A stretch of 64,000 bases of DNA from BOG-908 sp963751795 (GCA_963751795.1 CAVVVI010000002.1:868001-932000); one strand, 5' to 3'; shown: positions 1 to 8,657, counted from the first letter of the stretch. Notes: a model not told the origin generated them from the letters alone. Numbers and translations are program-made.

Positions 1-356
1 GCGCCGGCGGTGAGCAGCGCCGAGGCGGCGGCCTTGCTGGTGAACAGCCCGGTGCACTCCATCGCCACGTCCACGCCCTGGTACGGCACGCGGGCGGGAT
101 CGCGCTCGGCCGAGACTTTGATCGGGCCCCATGTGCGGCCCTGGTGGCGGATGGTGATGGTATCGCCGTCCACGCTGACGGTGCCGGGGAAGCGGCCGTG
201 CACGCTGTCGTAGCGGAACAGGTGGGCGTTGGCTTCGACGCTGCCCAGATCGTTGATCGCGACGCATTCGACGTCGGTTCGGCCGCTCTGCACCATGGCG
301 CGCAGCACCAGCCGGCCGATGCGGCCGAACCCGTTGATCGCGACTTTGACTGCCAT
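1..356 (-). CDS. gap: Glyceraldehyde-3-phosphate dehydrogenase, type I (partial, runs off the left edge)
   Basis: Only the first 118 codons lie in the window; the rest continues past base 1. The N-terminus MAVKVAINGFGRIGR carries the Rossmann dinucleotide-binding glycine motif GFGRIG of type I GAPDH, followed by family-typical IND and an HGRFPGTV-like stretch. The enzyme oxidises glyceraldehyde-3-phosphate to 1,3-bisphosphoglycerate with NAD(P)+ in the cytoplasm. The start ATG at 354-356 has a GGAGAG ribosome site just upstream. It lies 114 nt downstream of a transketolase-like gene on the same strand, the order familiar from tkt-gap-pgk clusters in Alphaproteobacteria. Confidence 0.95.
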   Translation of the reverse strand, partial: MAVKVAINGFGRIGRLVLRAMVQSGRTDVECVAINDLGSVEANAHLFRYDSVHGRFPGTVSVDGDTITIRHQGRTWGPIKVSAERDPARVPYQGVDVAMECTGLFTSKAAASALLTAG

Positions 357-470
357 TTGTCCCGTCTCTCCCAGAATAGACCCGACGCGCCCACGTGCTG
401 CCGCTGCCGGCCGTAGCGTTTCGGCGACGGCGGTGTTTCACGCGGTTTTCTAGAAAGCCGCACGCCGTGT

Positions 471-2192
471 CTAGATCGCGGCCCGCATGGGTGCGGCGCC
501 CAGATGGCGGGCCACCGCGTCGGCGATGGCGGCCGGCGCGGCGCCGGCGGGCAGGAACAGGCCGCGCGGCCCCAGCCAGCGCTCCCACCCGAAGCCCGCG
601 CCCGGTTCGCACGCCACGCGCGGCGCGTTGCCCAACACCTGGCTGCGCCACGCCGCATCCTGGCGGGCGAACAGCCCCCAGCAGGGCAGCGCCACGGCGG
701 CGGCCGGCAGGCCGCGCGCGGCCAGCAGCCGGCAGGCGAGCAGCATCGGCTCCAGCTCCGTGCCGCTGGCGATCAGCGTTACGGCCCGCACGCCCTCCGC
801 CTCGGCCACCACATAGCCGCCGCGCGCCGAGCGGGTGCGGGCGGGCCGATCGGCCAAGGGCCGCCGCGTGGCGTCGCTCAGCAGCAGCACGCTGGGCCCA
901 TCCAGCTGGCGCAGCGCCAGTTCCAGGCACTCGATGGCTTCGGAGGCGTCGGCGGGGCGGAACACCGCCAGATTGGCCATCGCCCGCAACGCGGCCAGCG
1001 GCTGTTCGGCTTCCGGCTGCGGCGGCTCGATCAGGATCTGCACCAGCCGGGTGTCCGCCGCCGCCGCGGCGCGCAGGGCCGGCAGAAGATCGTCGGCACC
1101 GGCTGCGTCCTGCACGCCGATCGCCACCAGCCCGCCATGCAGCGCCACGCCGCACAGCGCGGCGCCCATGCCGGCCGCCAGGCGGCCCGCCGCCGCGGCG
1201 CTGGCGACCGGCGGCTCGGCCTGGCCGGACGGCTGGCGCCAGCCGTCAGCCCCGGGCAGCAGGGCCAGATCCGGCATGGTGGCGGCCAGCGCGGCGATGG
1301 CCGTCCGCACCGTCTGCGCCGTGCCGACCGTGCTGCTTCCGGCCGGCAGCAGGCTCTCGGGCTCGGAGAGCGGGGCGTGCCAGCGGCCATGCGGTCGGCC
1401 GGCCATCGCGCGCTCGAAATCCTGCCGCCCGGCATGCCGCGCCAGGCGCTTCAGCCAGCCGCGCCGCACGCCTGCCAGCCGGCACGCAGCGGCCGCCCAG
1501 GCTGCCGCGCCATCCTCGCCAGGGCGGGCGAGGCTGACCGAGGCGGGGGCCACGCCCGGGCCCTCGCACAGGATCAGCGTCGGTTTGACCGACCGCAGCG
1601 CCGCCGACAGCGCGGAGGCCACCTCGGCGGCATCATCGGCCTGCGCATGCCGCACCGCCCAGCCATTGGCGGCGAAGCCGGCCAGGCCTGCCACCGGCGC
1701 CGCCGCCGCTTCGGCCAGCACCGTCAGCCGGCCCAGCCGCCAGGCGCCGGCGAGCCAGGCGGCCTCCTGCACCGCGCCGGTGGCCAGCGTGGCGGCGGTG
1801 CAGAACACCCAGCTGCGGTGATCGACCAGCGAGCGCCCGAAGCGCGCGGCCAGCATGCGTTCGGCCAGCGCCAGCCCCACGCCGCCGCCCACCGCGGGGC
1901 GCAGCACGGTGCACAGCCCCTGCGCGCCGGACAGGCGCTCCAACGCCGCGGCGAAGCCGGCCAGCGCGGGTTCGGCGGCGATGCGGTCGCGGTCGGGCCA
2001 ATGCGGGTCGGCGGCATCGGTGCGCAGCATCTGGGCGGCCAGTTGGGCCGCAGCCAGGCACAGGCCGCTGCCCTGGCCGGCGGCAGCACTGCACAGGCTG
2101 CGCGCCAGCAGGCCGACCGTGCCGCCGCCATACCCGGTTGCCGTCGCCTCGGATGCGGCGTCGTCGAACGGGTCGTCCAGCGTCTCCGGCAT
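471..2192 (-). CDS. Transketolase-like protein that has lost its catalytic motifs (probable pseudoenzyme)
   Basis: Uninterrupted 573-codon frame upstream of gap, shorter than a normal transketolase (about 660 residues). Homology is visible in pieces: DAADPHWPDRDR near the N-terminus, the helix QEAAWLAGAWRLGRLTVL, the pyrimidine-domain strand LRAMANLAVFRPAD, and a C-terminal domain ending in a GFGWERWLG-like motif. The signature residues are missing. The GHGS histidine after PDRDR is replaced by IAAEPALAG. The thiamine-diphosphate GDG is replaced by an ATLATGAV-like stretch and its partner DNN is absent. The catalytic Glu segment FGVREHGM reads AAAAGRLAAGMG. The HDSIGLGEDGPTHQP loop has gone. 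By family knowledge such a protein should not bind ThDP or catalyse. The start is not certain because the N-terminal 50 residues are poorly conserved. A structural or regulatory role is inference. Confidence 0.75.
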   Translation of the reverse strand: MPETLDDPFDDAASEATATGYGGGTVGLLARSLCSAAAGQGSGLCLAAAQLAAQMLRTDAADPHWPDRDRIAAEPALAGFAAALERLSGAQGLCTVLRPAVGGGVGLALAERMLAARFGRSLVDHRSWVFCTAATLATGAVQEAAWLAGAWRLGRLTVLAEAAAAPVAGLAGFAANGWAVRHAQADDAAEVASALSAALRSVKPTLILCEGPGVAPASVSLARPGEDGAAAWAAAACRLAGVRRGWLKRLARHAGRQDFERAMAGRPHGRWHAPLSEPESLLPAGSSTVGTAQTVRTAIAALAATMPDLALLPGADGWRQPSGQAEPPVASAAAAGRLAAGMGAALCGVALHGGLVAIGVQDAAGADDLLPALRAAAAADTRLVQILIEPPQPEAEQPLAALRAMANLAVFRPADASEAIECLELALRQLDGPSVLLLSDATRRPLADRPARTRSARGGYVVAEAEGVRAVTLIASGTELEPMLLACRLLAARGLPAAAVALPCWGLFARQDAAWRSQVLGNAPRVACEPGAGFGWERWLGPRGLFLPAGAAPAAIADAVARHLGAAPMRAAI

Positions 2193-2238
2193 CGGCCGAG
2201 TGTTGCAGCGGCCAGGCGGGTCTGCAACGCTTGGGCGT

Positions 2239-2655
2239 ATGCATGCCCGCCTCCTTGTCCTCTGCCTGTGCCTCGCGGCGACGCTGCCGGGCTGCCATCT
2301 CGTGGATCAGCGCGATTTCGACGCCGCGGCCGGCCAGCCGCCCGCCCCCAGGCTGCCGCCACCGGCCCCGCCACCCCCGCCCGCGCTGCTCACCATCCGC
2401 TACACCACGCCGGAGCCGGATTACCGCGACAGGCTGGCTGCGGCGGTAGGCAAGGCGCTGGCCCGCAAGCGCGACGTGCTGTTCACGGTGACCAGCCTGG
2501 TGCCCGCCACCGACCCGCCCGAGACGGCGACCGCCGCCGGCCGCGAGGTGGCCCAGGCGATCGTCGATGATGGCGCCGAGCCTGGCCAAGTGGAGCAGGC
2601 GGTGCGGCTGGATCAGGCGGCCACGGTGCGGACCGTGAGCGTAAGCGTGCACTGA
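2239..2655 (+). CDS. Small putative lipoprotein of unknown function
   Basis: 138 residues. The ATG at 2239 begins a signal sequence MHARLLVLCLCLAATLPGC with a lipobox (LPGC), so the mature protein probably starts at Cys19 and is membrane anchored. A proline-rich linker (residues about 35-55, PPPAPPPPP) precedes a compact C-terminal domain with the strand TIRYTTPEPDYRDRL and a run ending RTVSVSVH. I do not recognise the domain. It is divergent from the transketolase-like gene with only 46 nt between starts, so both promoters must overlap or lie inside the genes. Confidence 0.65.
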   Translation: MHARLLVLCLCLAATLPGCHLVDQRDFDAAAGQPPAPRLPPPAPPPPPALLTIRYTTPEPDYRDRLAAAVGKALARKRDVLFTVTSLVPATDPPETATAAGREVAQAIVDDGAEPGQVEQAVRLDQAATVRTVSVSVH

Positions 2656-2703
2656 GCGCTGACGGCCGCCGACCGCGTCAGGCCGGCGCCGAACGCGGAC
2701 TCC

Positions 2704-3477
2704 TCAGCCCTTGTGGCGCGCCGCCTGCACGGCGGCTTCCAGCGCCGCCTCGTCCACCGCGCCGGGGATGAACTCCTCGCCCACGATCCAGACGGGCGTG
2801 CCCTCCACCTTCAGCCCGCGCGCCAGCGCCAGGTTGGCGTCGATCTGGTGCGTCACCGCCGCACCGTTCATGTCGGCCACCAGCCTGGCCGGATCCAGGC
2901 CCAGGCCGCGCGCCGTCTCGCGGATCATCGCCTCGTCCGGCTGGGCGGGGTTGCGCATCAGGGCGGATTGCATCTTCTCGTAGCCGCCCTGGCGCTGAGC
3001 GGCGAGGATGGCGCGGGTTTCCAGCACGCTGGCCGGGCCGAGCACCGGGATGTCCTTGTACACCAGGCGCAGGCCCGGATCCTTCTTCAGCAGCGCCTGG
3101 ATGGCCGGCAGCATGCGGCGGCAATACGGGCAGCGCGGATCGTAGAACTCCACCAGGGTGACATCGCCCTTGGGGTTGCCGGCGACGGGATCGGCCGGGT
3201 TGGCGGTCAGCGCGCCGGCAGCGGCGGCCAGGCGGTTCTTCTGCTCGGCGGTGTCGCGCGCTTCGGTATCGGCGCGCAGCGCCATCACCGCGTCGCGCAG
3301 GATGGAAGGGTCGGCCTTCAGCGCATCGCGCACGATCTGAATGATCTGGCTGCGCTGGTCGGCGCTGAACGCCGGCGCGTCCGCGGCCCTGGCCGGCGCC
3401 GTGCCGGCGGTCAGCAGGCCGGCCGACAGCAGGCAGGCCGCGAGCAGGGGGGCAGCAGACAGGGTGGCGCGGCGCAT
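2704..3477 (-). CDS. DsbA-family thiol:disulfide oxidoreductase (periplasmic)
   Basis: 257 residues with an N-terminal signal peptide (MRRATLSAAPLLAAC to ARAAD), an alpha-helical N-terminal extension of the kind that precedes DsbA domains in this family (residues about 25-75), then a thioredoxin fold. The motif FYDPRCPYCRRMLP holds the redox pair CPYC, and GTPVWIVG supplies the cis-proline. Family members oxidise or isomerise disulfides in secreted proteins. The start was set at the signal-peptide Met; the open frame extends 33 codons further upstream without resemblance to the family. Its strand and context suggest a single-gene unit. Confidence 0.88.
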   Translation of the reverse strand: MRRATLSAAPLLAACLLSAGLLTAGTAPARAADAPAFSADQRSQIIQIVRDALKADPSILRDAVMALRADTEARDTAEQKNRLAAAAGALTANPADPVAGNPKGDVTLVEFYDPRCPYCRRMLPAIQALLKKDPGLRLVYKDIPVLGPASVLETRAILAAQRQGGYEKMQSALMRNPAQPDEAMIRETARGLGLDPARLVADMNGAAVTHQIDANLALARGLKVEGTPVWIVGEEFIPGAVDEAALEAAVQAARHKG

Positions 3478-3628
3478 GGCAGGTTCCGAAGCTGTGACGG
3501 GAGGCAGGCGTAGCACCGCGTCGGGGGTGTGACGAGGCTGCGGCCCGCCATGCGCACCTCCGGTTGCCCCGCCCAAGGAAGGCGGTTATGGCACCACACT
3601 CTGGGAACAGGACGGGGTTGTTGCACCG

Positions 3629-5083
3629 GTGAGCACATGCGTGGGCGGCCGGACACGGCAGAGACTGGTTCTGGCCTTGGGTGCGTGCCTGCTCAATGGC
3701 GGGTGCGAGACGGTGCACAGCACGGTCCACAGCGTCAGCAAGTCGATCCTGGGCGGCCCGCTCGAGCCGGGCGAGCATTTGCGCGGCTTCATCGGCGGCG
3801 TGGTGGCCGACGAGCCGCTGGCCGCGCTGGCCGCGCGCGAGGTGCTGGCCACCGGCGGCAACGCGGCCGATGCCGCGGTCACGCTCGGCTTCATGCTGTC
3901 GGCCACGCTGCCGTCGCGCGCATCGCTGGGGGCCGGCGGCGCGTGCATCGCCTACCAGCCCGGTGCCGGCGCGCCCGGCCACGGCGTGCCGCAGGCGATC
4001 ATGTTCACGCCCCGCGCGCCGGCCACCAATGCCGGCGACCGCCCGGCCGCGGTGCCCATGCTGGCGCGCGGGCTCTATCTGCTGGCCGCGCAATACGGCT
4101 CGCGGCCCTTCGGCCAGCTGGTCGCACCGGCGCGCCAGGCTGCGGCCAACGGCTTCGCCATCTCCCGCGCCCTGGGCCGCGACATCGCCCAGGTGCAGGG
4201 GCCGCTGCTGGGCGACCCGGTTACCGCGGCGATCCTGGCCCCGGGCGGCCAGCCATTGGGCGAAGGCGGCCTGCTGGTACAGGCCGACCTGTCCGCCACG
4301 CTGCAGCAGCTGGCCACCGTCGGCGTGGGCGATCTGTATCAGGGCCTGCTGGCGCAGCGCTTCGCCGAGGCCAGCCGCATGGCCGGCGGGCCGGTGGCCC
4401 TGGCCGATTTGCGGCGCAGCGCGCCGTTGCTGGCCAACCCGATCGTGATCCGCGCCGGCGAGGACCAGATCGCCTTCCTGCCGCCGCCGGCCGATGGCGG
4501 GCTGGGAGCGGCGGCGGCCTATCTCGACTACGCACGCTCCGGCCGGGTGACGCAGACCATGGCCGATGCCTCGATCGCGACCGTGGCCGCCTGGCGGTCC
4601 GGCGCGGCCGGCAACGATCCGCTGGCGCTGCTGCGCGGCGGGCCTGCCGCGGGGGGCACCCTGCCGGCGCTGCCCGCGTCGACCAGCTTCGCGGTGCTCG
4701 ACCGCCGCGGAGGCGCCGTGGCCTGCGCGATCACAATGGAGAACCTGTTCGGCACCGGCCGCACGGCACCGGGCCTGGGCATCCTGCTCGGCGCCTCGCC
4801 GGCGGTGAAGCCCGCCGCCCTGCTGACCGCCGCGGTAGCCTGGAACAGCGCGCACGACGCCTTCCGGGCCGCGGCCGGCGCTTCCGGCCAGAATGCCGCC
4901 GCGGTGGCCGGCGCCATCGCCATCGGCCAGGCCATCGTGGGCGACCTGCCCCCGCACGTGCCGGTGCCCGATCCCGGCCGGGCCAACGCCATCGGCTGCC
5001 CGCAATACGTGCCCGGCAATGATGCCAGCTGCCGGTTCAGTGCCGACCCGCGCAATGCCGGCCTCTCGGCAGGCGGCAGCTAG
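3629..5083 (+). CDS. Gamma-glutamyltransferase-like protein
   Basis: 484 residues, GTG start. The N-terminus is hydrophobic and ends LLNGGC, possibly a weak lipobox. Family features: EVLATGGNAADAAVTLGFML (residues 71-90), the IMFTPRAP segment with the substrate Arg, and the autocleavage/nucleophile region PASTSFAVLDRRGGAV (349-364) followed by LFGTGRTAPGLGILLG. In canonical enzymes the nucleophile is the first Thr of TTHYS; here the aligned residue is Ser351 followed by Thr352. The SPGGSR motif of the small subunit is degraded to GASGQN, and the protein is shorter than the usual 540-580 residues. It is probably an exported Ntn-hydrolase relative; glutathione hydrolysis is uncertain. Confidence 0.75.
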   Translation: MSTCVGGRTRQRLVLALGACLLNGGCETVHSTVHSVSKSILGGPLEPGEHLRGFIGGVVADEPLAALAAREVLATGGNAADAAVTLGFMLSATLPSRASLGAGGACIAYQPGAGAPGHGVPQAIMFTPRAPATNAGDRPAAVPMLARGLYLLAAQYGSRPFGQLVAPARQAAANGFAISRALGRDIAQVQGPLLGDPVTAAILAPGGQPLGEGGLLVQADLSATLQQLATVGVGDLYQGLLAQRFAEASRMAGGPVALADLRRSAPLLANPIVIRAGEDQIAFLPPPADGGLGAAAAYLDYARSGRVTQTMADASIATVAAWRSGAAGNDPLALLRGGPAAGGTLPALPASTSFAVLDRRGGAVACAITMENLFGTGRTAPGLGILLGASPAVKPAALLTAAVAWNSAHDAFRAAAGASGQNAAAVAGAIAIGQAIVGDLPPHVPVPDPGRANAIGCPQYVPGNDASCRFSADPRNAGLSAGGS

Positions 5084-5097
5084 GGCGCCGGGCAGTC

Positions 5098-6273
5098 ATG
5101 CCGGGCGCCAGCCGCACGCTCAAGGTTGGCCGCGCGGCCAACGTGCCGCCTTTCCACGTGATGGACGTGATTGCGGCGGCCAACCGCCAGCAGGCCGCCG
5201 CCCCACCGGGCACGCCGCAGGTGATCCACATGGAAGTGGGGCAGCCCGCCACCGGCGCGCCTGCGGGTGCCGCCGCCGCGGCCATCGCCGCGCTGCGTTC
5301 GGGCCACGCGCTGGGCTACACCGAGGCGCTCGGCCTGCCGTCGCTGCGCGAGGCCATCGCCGCGCATATCCAGGACTGGTACGGCCTGGCCATCCCGCGC
5401 AGCCGCATCGCGGTCACCACCGGCGCATCGGGCGCGTTTCCGCTCGCCTTCCTGGCCGCCTTCGATCCGGGTGACCGGGTGGCCCTGGCCGCACCGTTCT
5501 ACCCGCCCTACGTCAACATCCTCACCGCGCTGGGCATCCAGCCGGTGATCGTGCCGGCGCAGGCCGAACACCGGTTCCAGCCCACGCCGGCACTGCTCGA
5601 TGCGCTGGACCCGCCGCCGCAGGGCCTGATCCTGGCCAGCCCCTGCAATCCGGTAGGCACAATGCTGCACCCCGACGAGTTCGCCGCCATCGCGGCGTGG
5701 TGCACGCAGCGCGGCGTTCGGCTGATCTCCGACGAGATCTATCACGGCCTCACCTACGGCCAGGCGCTCTCGACCGCCGCCGGCGTGCCCGGCGCGGTGG
5801 TGATCAACAGCTTCTCGAAATACTTCTCCATGACGGGCTGGCGCGTCGGCTGGATGGTGCTGCCGGAGGATCTGGTGCGGCCGGTGGAGTGCCTGGCGCA
5901 GAACATGGCCATTGCCGCGCCGCACATCTCGCAGGTGGCCGCCGAGGCGGCGTTCGGTTGCCATGCCGAGCTGGCCGCCAACGTGGCCGCTTATGCCCGG
6001 TCGCGCGCGCATCTGCTGGCGGCGCTGCCGGCGGCGGGATTTGGCGCGCTGTCGCCGGCGGAAGGCGCGTTCTACCTCTACGCCGACGTGTCTGGCCGCA
6101 CCGGCGACAGCGCCGCCCTGTGCGCGCGCATGCTGGCCGAGGCGGGCGTGGCGGCCGCACCCGGCATCGATTTCGACCGGGTGCGCGGGCGGCATTTCAT
6201 CCGCTTCAGCTATTGCGGGCCCGAGCGGGACATGGCCGAGGCCGCCGAACGGCTGGCCGGTCTGGCCGACTGA
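5098..6273 (+). CDS. PLP-dependent class I/II aminotransferase
   Basis: 391 residues, cytoplasmic. The aspartate-aminotransferase fold type I is clear: VTTGASGAFPLAFLA (phosphate-binding turn), SPCNPVGT, SDEIYHGL with the pyridine-nitrogen Asp212, and NSFSKYFSMTGWRVGW, where Lys241 is the Schiff-base lysine. The C-terminal FIRFSYC supplies the carboxylate-binding Arg. Substrate cannot be read from the sequence; close relatives are annotated as aspartate or generic aminotransferases. It begins 14 nt after the gamma-glutamyltransferase-like gene and may share its transcript. Confidence 0.92.
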   Translation: MPGASRTLKVGRAANVPPFHVMDVIAAANRQQAAAPPGTPQVIHMEVGQPATGAPAGAAAAAIAALRSGHALGYTEALGLPSLREAIAAHIQDWYGLAIPRSRIAVTTGASGAFPLAFLAAFDPGDRVALAAPFYPPYVNILTALGIQPVIVPAQAEHRFQPTPALLDALDPPPQGLILASPCNPVGTMLHPDEFAAIAAWCTQRGVRLISDEIYHGLTYGQALSTAAGVPGAVVINSFSKYFSMTGWRVGWMVLPEDLVRPVECLAQNMAIAAPHISQVAAEAAFGCHAELAANVAAYARSRAHLLAALPAAGFGALSPAEGAFYLYADVSGRTGDSAALCARMLAEAGVAAAPGIDFDRVRGRHFIRFSYCGPERDMAEAAERLAGLAD

Positions 6274-6293
6274 GCCGGCGGCTCGCGCGCCGG

Positions 6294-6956
6294 TCAGCCG
6301 GCTTCGGCGGCAGCGACATCGAGCAGCCGCTCGATCACCTCGGGTTCCTGCGCGCCGGCAATGGCGTGGCAGCCCGAGACCACGAAACACGGCACGCCGT
6401 TGATGCCCAGGCGATGCGCACGCAGGTTTTCAGCATGCACGCTGTCGGTCTCCGCTCCGCTGGCGAGGAAGCTGCGCGCGGCGGCGGCCCGCAGGCCGCA
6501 GGCAGCGGCGATCGCTGTCAGCACCGCGGCGTCACCCACGTCCCGCCCGTCGGTGAAATGCGCGGCGAACACGGCTTCGACCACCGCGTTGGCCCGCCCG
6601 TAGCCGGCCGCCCAGCGCACCAGGCGGTGCGCATCCACGCTGGAGGGCGTGCGGCGCAGGCGGTCGAAGCGGAACATCACGCCTTCGGCGCGGCCGATTT
6701 CGGTCACCGAGGCATACATGCGCCGCGCCCGCTCCTCGCCGCCGAATTTGCGCAGCACGTAATCGGTGCGCGACATGCCGCCGCGCGGCATGTCCGGGTT
6801 CAGCAGGAAGGGCCGCCACGTGATGTCCACCAGCAGGTCGGGCCGGCGCGCGATGGTGCGGCCCAGCCGCCGCGTGCCGAGATAACACCACGGGCAGACC
6901 AGATCGTGTACGACTTCGACGGCGAGGCGCGCCTTGGGTGGGGCGAGGATGTTCAC
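6294..6956 (-). CDS. DsbA-family oxidoreductase, FrnE-like (cytoplasmic)
   Basis: 220 residues with the GTG start MNILAPPKARLAVEVVHDLV. The redox motif CPWC sits in DLVCPWCYLGTRRL, followed by the all-alpha insertion of the FrnE/HCCA-isomerase branch of DsbA-like proteins and the cis-Pro motif GINGVPCFVV. There is no signal peptide, unlike the other DsbA protein at 2704-3477. FrnE-type proteins are associated with cytoplasmic thiol redox chemistry. The open frame extends 43 codons further upstream with arginine-rich, non-homologous sequence, so I prefer the GTG. It is convergent with the aminotransferase gene, 20 nt apart. Confidence 0.85.
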   Translation of the reverse strand: MNILAPPKARLAVEVVHDLVCPWCYLGTRRLGRTIARRPDLLVDITWRPFLLNPDMPRGGMSRTDYVLRKFGGEERARRMYASVTEIGRAEGVMFRFDRLRRTPSSVDAHRLVRWAAGYGRANAVVEAVFAAHFTDGRDVGDAAVLTAIAAACGLRAAAARSFLASGAETDSVHAENLRAHRLGINGVPCFVVSGCHAIAGAQEPEVIERLLDVAAAEAG

Positions 6957-7017
6957 GCGCCAACCTAGCGCGGTCCAGGCACGCGGCCACGGATTTTCTG
7001 CGGCGCTCCGGCCGCGC

Positions 7018-7419
7018 CTAGCGGCGCTTGACGATGCTGAGCACCATAGCGCCGAACAGCGCGGCGGCCGCGGTGAACACGGCAATCACCAGCCGCAGGC
7101 GCAGGCCGTAATCCTGCGACTGGTCGTGCAGGTCGGTCAGCATGCGGCTGCGTTCGGCGGCGGCCCGTGCCTCGATCGTGCCATCGCCGGCGAGCACGCG
7201 GCCGGCGCTCTCGCCCAGCAGCGGCCGCAGCGCCTCCAGCGCGGCGCGTGGATCGGGCGCGTGGGAGGCGGCCACGGCCTGGTCGAGCGCCTGGCTGCGG
7301 GCCACCGCGCGGTCGAACGGGATCTGTGCCGCGTAGGTGGCGAACGCGCCGACCAGGCCGACCACGCCGAAGGCGACCACGAGAAAGCCGGTCCAGGTGC
7401 CGGTATCGGCCTTTTCCAT
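7018..7419 (-). CDS. Small membrane protein with two transmembrane helices
   Basis: 133 residues starting MEKADTGTW. The first membrane helix covers about residues 11-33 (FLVVAFGVVGLVGAFATYAA) and the second about 108-128 (LVIAVFTAAAALFGAMVLSI), ending in a basic KRR. The 75 residues between them are helical and charged and should lie in the periplasm. The topology resembles small inner-membrane accessory proteins, but I recognise no family. The ATG has a GAGAAGG ribosome site 7 nt upstream. It lies between a FrnE-like gene and a divergent methyltransferase-like gene. Confidence 0.6.
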   Translation of the reverse strand: MEKADTGTWTGFLVVAFGVVGLVGAFATYAAQIPFDRAVARSQALDQAVAASHAPDPRAALEALRPLLGESAGRVLAGDGTIEARAAAERSRMLTDLHDQSQDYGLRLRLVIAVFTAAAALFGAMVLSIVKRR

Positions 7420-7530
7420 GCGTAGCGCCTTCTCGGTTCGCGGACAGGCCGGCGCCGTTGCGGGCCGGCTGCGGGCTGCATAGGCCGGGGGCAACGTTTT
7501 GGTAAGCTGGCCGCGCCAGGATCATTGCCG

Positions 7531-8391
7531 ATGCAGGTGGGCAATGCCGTGGGCGTGGTGGATATCAAGGGCTGGAACCGGGCCGAAACCTTGCCGCCGC
7601 CGCAGGCGCCCAGCGTGCCGCGCTGGCCGCCGGCGCGGGTGGCGGCGGTCGAAACGCTGTGGGGCAAGGGATACGCCACGCCGGGCGGCGAGGGCGAGAC
7701 GTTGCGTCTGGTCAAGCCGCTGGCCCTCTCGCCCAGCGTGACTGTGCTGGTGCTGGGCGGCGGTCTGGGCGGCCCGGCGCAGAGCATCTCGCGCAATTTC
7801 GGCGCCTGGGTCACCAGCTTCGAATGCGACAGCGACCAGCGCGCGGTGGCCGCGGCAAATTGTGCGACGGCCGAGCCCGGCAAGTCGCGCGTGACCGTGG
7901 CCGCCTGGGACCGCCATGCGCCGGCCTTCCGACCGCACAGCGCCAACCATGCGCTGCTGCTCGAACCGCTGCGCGGTGCCGCCGTGGCGCCGCTGCTGGA
8001 AAGCCTGGCCGGCGCGCTCTCGGCCAGCAGCCAGATCGTGCTGACCGAGCTGGTCGCCGAACAGCCGCCCGGCACGGCCGATCGCGAGTTCGCCGCCTGG
8101 TGCCGGCTGGATAACCGGCTGCCGCTTCTGCCCCGCCCCGGCGAGGTGACCGACGCGCTGCAGGTGGTCGGCTTCGATGTGCGGGTGGCCGAGGACATGT
8201 CGGACCGCCACGTGAGCCAGACGCTGGGCGGCTGGCGCGAGGCGGTCCGCGCGATGGCGGTGGGCCCGCGCCCGACGGCGCATACGGCGGCGGCGTTCGT
8301 CAACGAGGCGGAGATGTGGCTGCTGCGCATCCGGCTGATGCGCCGGCTGGGCGTGCGGCTGATGCGCTGGCACGCCATCCGGTCGGCCTGA
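7531..8391 (+). CDS. Putative SAM-dependent methyltransferase-like protein
   Basis: 286 residues if started at the ATG at 7531; a TTG two codons upstream is also possible. The central segment SVTVLVLGGGLGGPAQSISR followed by VTSFECDSDQ looks like the class I methyltransferase motif I glycine loop and acidic post-I motif (E/D binding the ribose). VLTELVAEQPP and ALQVVGFDVRVAEDMSDRH fit strands 4-5 and the FD..EDMS pattern of small-molecule methyltransferases. The substrate is unknown. The C-terminus is a basic amphipathic helix rich in Arg (LRIRLMRRLGVRLMRWH), which could contact membrane or nucleic acid. Confidence 0.55.
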   Translation: MQVGNAVGVVDIKGWNRAETLPPPQAPSVPRWPPARVAAVETLWGKGYATPGGEGETLRLVKPLALSPSVTVLVLGGGLGGPAQSISRNFGAWVTSFECDSDQRAVAAANCATAEPGKSRVTVAAWDRHAPAFRPHSANHALLLEPLRGAAVAPLLESLAGALSASSQIVLTELVAEQPPGTADREFAAWCRLDNRLPLLPRPGEVTDALQVVGFDVRVAEDMSDRHVSQTLGGWREAVRAMAVGPRPTAHTAAAFVNEAEMWLLRIRLMRRLGVRLMRWHAIRSA

Positions 8392-8406
8392 GCGGGCGGG
8401 GTCTGC

Positions 8407-8436
8407 TTGACACACAGGGCCCAGGGCGGCTATCGG
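8407..8436 (+). promoter_or_regulatory. Sigma-70-type promoter for rpmJ
   Basis: A consensus -35 TTGACA (8407-8412) is followed 18 bp later by TATCGG (8431-8436), a weak -10. It lies just after the methyltransferase-like stop and about 48 bp before the rpmJ ATG, so rpmJ is probably transcribed alone. The assignment is from motif match and position only. Confidence 0.5.
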
Positions 8437-8483
8437 CCCGCTCCCGCCCGTCCTCGAACGGTGCCGCTTTCCAAGGTCGTGTC

Positions 8484-8609
8484 ATGAAGATCCGCAACAG
8501 CCTGCGCGCTGCCAAAACCCGCGACAAGAACTGCCGCGTCGTGCGCCGGCGGGGCCGGGTCTATGTCATCAACAAGAAGAACCCCCGGATGAAGGCCCGC
8601 CAGGGCTAG
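8484..8609 (+). CDS. rpmJ: 50S ribosomal protein L36 (bL36)
   Basis: 41 residues, MKIRNSLRAAKTRDKNCRVV then a basic RRRGRVYVINKKNPR segment ending MKARQG. This is the alphaproteobacterial form of bL36, which lacks the full zinc-ribbon set and keeps a single Cys (Cys17). It is a component of the large ribosomal subunit. It stands alone, away from the S10/spc operons, with its own promoter upstream and a strong intrinsic terminator immediately downstream, the usual arrangement in this class. Confidence 0.95.
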   Translation: MKIRNSLRAAKTRDKNCRVVRRRGRVYVINKKNPRMKARQG

Positions 8610-8621
8610 AGCGCCGGCGGC

Positions 8622-8657
8622 GGCCCTGCGCGCTTTTCCGCGCGGGGCCTTTCTTTC
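8622..8657 (+). terminator. Rho-independent terminator after rpmJ
   Basis: A GC-rich hairpin pairs GGCCC-t-GCGCG (8622-8632) with CGCGC-g-GGGCC around a CTTTTC loop, and is followed directly by TTTCTTT. It begins 13 nt after the rpmJ stop codon and ends before the glcD start. Confidence 0.7.
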
